From Saprospiraceae bacterium UBA7328 (lineage in GTDB: Bacteria > Bacteroidota > Bacteroidia > Chitinophagales > Saprospiraceae): a stretch of 10,748 nucleotides of DNA. The translations under genes were made by a program, and so were the position numbers. The DNA lies in contig DKPS01000195.1 of assembly GCA_002471345.1 (NCBI GenBank), positions 1 through 10,748 of the forward strand, given 5' to 3'. The first letter of the stretch is position 1. Every line of letters begins with the position of its first letter. This document shows, in pieces, positions 7,603-10,748 of the stretch. The notes below the pieces were generated by a model that saw only the letters and a program-made list of their open reading frames with translations, did not search any database and had not been told where the DNA came from.

Positions 7603-8043
7603 TTACAATACCTCTTTATCAAAAAGTGTCCATAATTTCCTCTGAATAGTATCCTCCGCTAATGATCTGCCAAGAGTATCCTGATAAGCGAAAATCAGAT
7701 TGTTGTGTTCATCCGGACATTCATTGTTGACAGACACTCGACCTAAATAGAATGAAAGTAGAGCAACTAATCCTATCAAAATTAAGGCTTTAGCAAATGA
7801 AAGATAATGACCTGGTTCATTTGTTTGATCTAACTTATTTTGACTATTTCTACTGTCTTTAATGCTTTTTTCTAATGAATGGTCAACACTTTGAAAGTCC
7901 GATATATAGCCTTGATATTCATTAAATTCCGCTGCTGTCATATACTCTAAAACTTCATTTTGGAGTACCTGAGTTAAGGAATTAAAAGGCCCACTGCCTA
8001 ATGCATCTATTATAGATTGTGGAAGTTCTTTATTCTCCATCAT
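7603..8043 (-). CDS. small single-pass membrane protein, candidate anti-sigma factor
   Basis: The family of this 146-residue protein is not recognised. A polar N-terminal region (about 1-79) contains a helical, Glu/Gln-rich stretch (LQNEVLEYMTAAEFNEYQ, 27-44). One hydrophobic segment follows (about 82-101; KALILIGLVALLSFYLG) and then a short polar tail of about 45 residues. Charge distribution suggests N-terminus in the cytoplasm and tail in the periplasm. It overlaps the end of the ECF sigma gene by 14 bases in another frame (11 if the second of the two adjacent ATGs is used), the classic coupled arrangement of sigma and anti-sigma genes. The usual zinc-binding anti-sigma motif HxxxCxxC is absent; the only Cys is in the periplasmic tail. 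The anti-sigma role rests on position and topology, not on homology. Confidence 0.6.
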   Translation of the reverse strand: MMENKELPQSIIDALGSGPFNSLTQVLQNEVLEYMTAAEFNEYQGYISDFQSVDHSLEKSIKDSRNSQNKLDQTNEPGHYLSFAKALILIGLVALLSFYLGRVSVNNECPDEHNNLIFAYQDTLGRSLAEDTIQRKLWTLFDKEVL

Positions 8044-8590
8044 TGGTGGTTTTACTATTCTCTATATGATTTCTTATTGCCTTGATGGCATAGAATATTC
8101 TTGATTTCACTGTGCCTTCTGTTATGCTGAGATAGGTGCTAATCTCTTTAATTGTTAAATTGTTAGAATACTTTAGAAGAAATGCCTCTTTGTGATTTTC
8201 TGATAAGCTGGACACTGCCTCTGAGACCATTTGTGTTTGTTCTTTTTCTTGAGTATTGTCGGGAGTATTAAAATCGAATTTTGGTAATTGATCTAATATT
8301 CTCTTTCTATTTCCTTCGTTTCGCCACTCATTTTTTATTTGATTTTTAAGAATGGTAAAAAGCCAAATTTTGAGTGATTTATTCGAATCGAACAATTCAG
8401 GCTTTTCATATAATTTGACCAAAACCTTTTGCGCTAAGTCCTTTCCTTTTTCTATATCACTAGTTGTCCAAGAGGCATGCTTAGCCAATGAAGAGAAATA
8501 TCTTTTATAGATTTCTTTATATCCTTTCGACTCCTTTCCAGACAAAAAAAGTTGAAATAATTCTTCGTCAGTTCTTTGCTTTAGGTTCAT
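8030..8590 (-). CDS. ECF-type sigma-70 family RNA polymerase sigma factor
   Basis: This 186-residue protein directs RNA polymerase to a specific promoter set. Region 2 lies at about 25-95, with DLAQKVLVKLYEKPELFD (51-68) corresponding to the conserved DLxQExFLKL helix, followed by SLKIWLFTILKNQIKNEWR (72-90). After a short acidic/Gln-rich linker (about 103-120), region 4 (about 122-172) shows LSENHKEAFLLKY and the helix-turn-helix LTIKEISTYLSITEGTVKSR (145-164), typical of ECF factors. There is no region 1 or 3, as expected for the class. The ATG is directly preceded by AAGGA, too close for optimal spacing. It lies 21 bases after the secreted TPR-like gene and overlaps the candidate anti-sigma gene. 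It may control its own operon, but no target promoter can be fixed from one locus. Confidence 0.95.
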   Translation of the reverse strand: MNLKQRTDEELFQLFLSGKESKGYKEIYKRYFSSLAKHASWTTSDIEKGKDLAQKVLVKLYEKPELFDSNKSLKIWLFTILKNQIKNEWRNEGNRKRILDQLPKFDFNTPDNTQEKEQTQMVSEAVSSLSENHKEAFLLKYSNNLTIKEISTYLSITEGTVKSRIFYAIKAIRNHIENSKTTNDGE

Positions 8591-8611
8591 TCCTTAAATA
8601 AAAAAACTTTG

Positions 8612-9784
8612 TTATGACCCTGGTGTATACCATCCTAAAACCTCTTTTTCTTTTCCGCTTTGGGCAGCGATTGTTTTGAATACTTTTTCAAAGTATAATG
8701 CCTTTTCTGCTAAGTTGTTCTTTTCGTAGTATTCTAGAACATTCATAATTCCAGGTAAGTAACTAAGATGCATATGGGTATTTATCATTTGGTCTTCAGG
8801 GTGTTTTTGAAAGTTTTTGATCAAATGATCCAATTGATATTGATCCAAATTCTCTCGAAGCACACGATTATTATCAAAACGATTCTCTGAATAAACATAT
8901 GTTGTCCCTACAAGGTAAATTTTATCGGCAATTCCGCTTTTTTCAAAGAAATTCATATCTCCTCCACATGTCATATATGCTTTTCTTTTTCGATTCTTTA
9001 GCATGTGAAGAGTTAAATAATCTACATATTCTGTAGGTGATGTAAAGTCTTCAATTGATTTCTCAAGCTTGTTCATTCCTATCTTATGAAATATAGAATC
9101 TCTATAACTCTCATCATTTGCCATACTCCATCTACTTATTACAAGTATATCTTCTCTTACACCGTTGCCATATTGCAATGCCCACTTTGGTATGATATCT
9201 AAATCTCCATTACCTATGAAAATGGAATTCTTTTCCATAGTGTTAAGACTATTCAGGTTCCAAATAAGATTGGCATTAGAATAGAGGTTATTTTTCAATA
9301 ATCTTGCTCCTATCTTTTTTGCTTTTTTATGCTTAAAATTCATAACAACATCTACGAATAACCATCCATGAGTTTCATTACGATCAGGGTCCAATTCATA
9401 GGCCATTTTGCTATATTTAATTGATTCCTTCCCTGTAGAATTAAGAGATTTGATGAAATAAAACTCAAAACTACCGTCTATGTATTCCTTGGCGTCAACG
9501 ATTATCTCATTTAATTGGCTGAAAATTTGAGCCTGATCATTTTGCCAAAGATTGGGGTAGCTCTTTTGCAAAAAAGCCCTTTGTGCTGAATACTTTTGTC
9601 GCCATGCATTTCCATTTTCTGGATCTTTCTTGATTTCTTTTTCCCACAATTCTTTTTGTTCTAGATAATATTCTAAACTCTTATCTTCTTTTGCAATTCC
9701 TAATATTTTTTGAGGCTTTTGAGCCGAGAAGGGTAAGGAGAATAGAAGTAATGAGAGGACTATAAGTAATGATTTATAATTCAT
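8612..9784 (-). CDS. secreted TPR-like protein resembling the soluble C-terminal part of DUF2723 proteins
   Basis: This 390-residue protein has an N-terminal signal peptide (LLIVLSLLLFSLPFSAQ, cleaved near Ala21-Gln22, no lipobox Cys), so it should be periplasmic or secreted. Helical TPR-like segments are seen at about 36-75 (EYYLEQKELWEKEIKKDPEN) and 120-160 (YSKMAYELDPDRNETHGWL). The middle (188-225) reads SIFIGNGDLDIIPKWALQY then GVREDILVISRWSMANDE, and 268-300 has RKAYMTCGG then KIYLVGTTYVYS. These resemble motifs in the C-terminal soluble part of DUF2723 (TMEM260-like) membrane proteins, such as TNGDNDTxPLW and GVRxDVRVVNLSLL; that match is recalled by eye, not computed. A final helical pair (about 347-375) is again TPR-like. 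No catalytic motif is recognised. It heads the five-gene block and ends 21 bases before the sigma gene. It may be a sensor or accessory protein for the system, which is speculative. Confidence 0.75.
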   Translation of the reverse strand: MNYKSLLIVLSLLLFSLPFSAQKPQKILGIAKEDKSLEYYLEQKELWEKEIKKDPENGNAWRQKYSAQRAFLQKSYPNLWQNDQAQIFSQLNEIIVDAKEYIDGSFEFYFIKSLNSTGKESIKYSKMAYELDPDRNETHGWLFVDVVMNFKHKKAKKIGARLLKNNLYSNANLIWNLNSLNTMEKNSIFIGNGDLDIIPKWALQYGNGVREDILVISRWSMANDESYRDSIFHKIGMNKLEKSIEDFTSPTEYVDYLTLHMLKNRKRKAYMTCGGDMNFFEKSGIADKIYLVGTTYVYSENRFDNNRVLRENLDQYQLDHLIKNFQKHPEDQMINTHMHLSYLPGIMNVLEYYEKNNLAEKALYFEKVFKTIAAQSGKEKEVLGWYTPGS

Positions 9785-9830
9785 GTTGATTTTTTTGCCA
9801 GATGAAAGTAAACGAGGACATCCTTATTTC

Positions 9831-9844
9831 AGTGTAAGTACACT
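9831..9844. promoter_or_regulatory. 14-base dyad in the leader of the five-gene block, candidate operator
   Basis: AGTGTA and TACACT are perfect 6-base inverted arms around a 2-base centre, about 45 bases upstream of the first gene's start. A 2-base loop is too short for an RNA hairpin terminator, so a protein-binding site is the better reading. A GAAC motif lies about 20 bases upstream on the minus strand, reminiscent of ECF -35 elements. One locus is not enough to call a promoter. Confidence 0.3.
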
Positions 9845-9860
9845 CAGGAGAAAGAAAGGG

Positions 9861-9878
9861 TTCAATCTTAAGATGGAA
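9861..9878. terminator. imperfect 18-base dyad after the large secreted-protein gene
   Basis: The 18 bases centred on ATCTTAAGAT (9865-9874) are palindromic except for one mismatched pair. They begin 8 bases after the stop of the upstream minus-strand gene and are followed by a pyrimidine-rich CCCTTTCTTTCTCC. This could be a weak terminator or a second regulator-binding dyad. The stem is short and no uninterrupted T-run follows, so the call is tentative. Confidence 0.22.
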
Positions 9879-9886
9879 ATCAGAAA

Positions 9887-10748
9887 TTAATGACAGCTAT
9901 CAACATCCATTGATACTAAGCTTCCCATGTCAATAGTAAAATCTGCATTTATTAAAATGGAATTTTGGGCTTGATATCTAACAGTATCTGCAGTGAGGGT
10001 AAGAGGACCAGATGTGGTAAGATTATCCATAGAAGTAACTATGATGCTATTCACGTTAGTGTTATCAATTACCGTTACAGAAGAGGTGTTACAATCGTAA
10101 GTGCATAATCCATTATCGATGGTGGCTGAATTGTCAAAGTTGTTAGCAATAGGGTCTGTACATCCTAAACATGAATAATCACAACTTCCAGAGATTTGTG
10201 CATTTGGGTTGTAGTCACAGGCCATAGGGTCTGTACATCCTGTAATGCATGCAGCACATTTAGCTCCGCCACAATCTATAGCTACCTCATCACCATTCAT
10301 GATTCCATCACTACAGGTTAGGCATGATCCATCATCTTGAGTCGCTGAAGGGTCGTAATTATGAGCTGATAGATCTGTACACCCTAAAATAGCAGTATTT
10401 GTGATAGATATTTGTATTTGATAAACTTGGGTTGCATTATCACTCCCTTCTATTTTTAAATAGTAAGTTCCTGACCCATCAGTTAATGTTTGGTCTGTTA
10501 TGGTTTCTACACTTCCTGTCGGTTGAGAATTAGCTGTTGTGATTACAGTACTTCCATTTGTTGCTATTAGCTCCATAGAAAGATTGTTCTCAGACTGTGG
10601 GTTGAAATTTGACCCTGGACTACAACTTCCATTAGCATTTTGAGGTCCAGCCAAATAAGTGGCTCCTATTGGCGTCAATGTTATACTCACTTCTGCATTA
10701 GATGTGACTGTGAATTTGTAATAATCATCATCGCTGTCATCATCGCTG
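9887..10748 (-). CDS. large secreted Cys-repeat protein, C-terminal part (5' end outside window)
   Basis: The gene enters from the right: the reading frame stays open to the window end, and the first possible start in frame (GTG at 10690) falls inside a domain. Its visible start reads SDDDSDDDYYKFTVTSNAEV, then ITLTPIGATYLAGPQ, a pre-peptidase C-terminal (PPC)-like beta domain ending near YQIQISITN. Numbered from that GTG, three Cys repeats of pattern GCTDxxAxxYxxxAxxxxxxC lie at 103-123, 151-170 and 176-196. Between the first two is a CxDGxxNGxE...DCGGxxCxxC module (126-148). The last 60 residues, with YQAQNSILINADFTIDMGS and a final DSCH, resemble the Bacteroidota 3-coathanger stack domain. 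No type IX secretion C-terminal domain is evident. PPC domains often follow protease domains, so the missing N-terminal part may be a peptidase. The protein is probably extracellular, with Cys pairs and possible Ca2+ sites. It is separated from the next gene by 102 bases. Confidence 0.85.
   Translation of the reverse strand, partial: SDDDSDDDYYKFTVTSNAEVSITLTPIGATYLAGPQNANGSCSPGSNFNPQSENNLSMELIATNGSTVITTANSQPTGSVETITDQTLTDGSGTYYLKIEGSDNATQVYQIQISITNTAILGCTDLSAHNYDPSATQDDGSCLTCSDGIMNGDEVAIDCGGAKCAACITGCTDPMACDYNPNAQISGSCDYSCLGCTDPIANNFDNSATIDNGLCTYDCNTSSVTVIDNTNVNSIIVTSMDNLTTSGPLTLTADTVRYQAQNSILINADFTIDMGSLVSMDVDSCH
10149..10241 (-). repeat. near-identical 18-base repeats within the Cys-repeat coding region
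   Basis: ATAGGGTCTGTACATCCT occurs exactly at 10149-10166 and again at 10224-10241, encoding the GCTDP start of two protein repeats. A diverged third copy lies near 10370-10385. Identity at DNA level for two copies suggests recent duplication or gene conversion between repeats. Confidence 0.8.
10725..10748 (-). repeat. 12-base tandem repeat encoding Ser-Asp-Asp-Asp, running off the window
   Basis: TCATCATCGCTG is repeated exactly twice, at 10725-10736 and 10737-10748, and the window ends in the second copy, so more copies may follow. Read on the minus strand in frame it encodes (Ser-Asp-Asp-Asp)x2 just before the PPC-like domain. It is an acidic linker, possibly Ca2+-binding. Because the unit is four codons, changes in copy number keep the frame. 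Confidence 0.85.

Noticed and set aside
4655..9784. Reading the block as a polysaccharide utilisation locus because of the sulfatase and ECF sigma.
   Set aside because: There are no SusC/SusD-like genes, no glycoside hydrolase or lyase genes and no FecR-type anti-sigma in the window, so the label is not supported.
9785..9886. E. coli-style promoter TTGAAC-N17-TGTACT on the minus strand upstream of the secreted TPR-like gene.
   Set aside because: The -10 match is poor, and Bacteroidota housekeeping promoters do not use this consensus; the ECF-type reading is more plausible but unproven.

Overview
The window reads as an AT-rich chromosome segment from a Bacteroidota bacterium, most likely a free-living, probably marine member of the Cytophagales. 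The support is protein-level. There are two lipoproteins with a Bacteroidota-style (F)(T/I)SC lipobox. The GbsR-type regulator has the sequence style usual in this phylum. An extracytoplasmic-function (ECF) sigma factor carries a helix-turn-helix typical of the phylum. A large secreted protein has 'GCTDxxAxNYxxxA' Cys repeats and a C-terminus resembling the 3-coathanger stack. Good E. coli-style promoters and strong Shine-Dalgarno sites are scarce, which also fits Bacteroidota. I saw no tRNA, rRNA, CRISPR array, insertion sequence or phage gene.

Layout. Left edge (1-1848): the 3' part of an ABC-F ATPase gene (+) runs head-on into a GbsR/MarR-type regulator gene (-), with 22 bases between them. 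Next (1992-4001, -) is a lipoprotein that joins a long HEAT-repeat region to a C-terminal cyclophilin-type prolyl isomerase. A 57-base gap separates it from a divergent single gene (4059-4637, +) for a hexapeptide sugar O-acetyltransferase of the maltose/galactoside type.

The main block (9784 down to 4655, -) is a tight run of five genes. In transcription order they are: a secreted TPR-like protein, an ECF sigma factor, a small single-pass membrane protein overlapping the sigma gene (candidate anti-sigma factor), a Tat-exported PLP-dependent class V aminotransferase-fold enzyme, and a lipoprotein arylsulfatase of the Pseudomonas AtsA type. Gaps are 21, -14 (overlap), 41 and 9 bases, so one transcript is likely. 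The arrangement suggests a membrane-regulated sigma factor controlling exported enzymes that act on sulfated and amine-containing substrates. That functional link is inference.

The right edge (9887 to the window end, -) is the 3' part of a gene for a large secreted multidomain protein. It has a pre-peptidase C-terminal (PPC)-like beta domain, three GCTD Cys repeats, a CxDGxxNGxE module and a coathanger-like C-terminus. The 102-base gap between it and the five-gene block holds two dyad-symmetric sequences. The parts most worth following up are the sigma/candidate anti-sigma pair placed inside an exported-enzyme operon, and the stand-alone secreted protein at its head, which resembles the soluble C-terminal part of DUF2723 membrane proteins.
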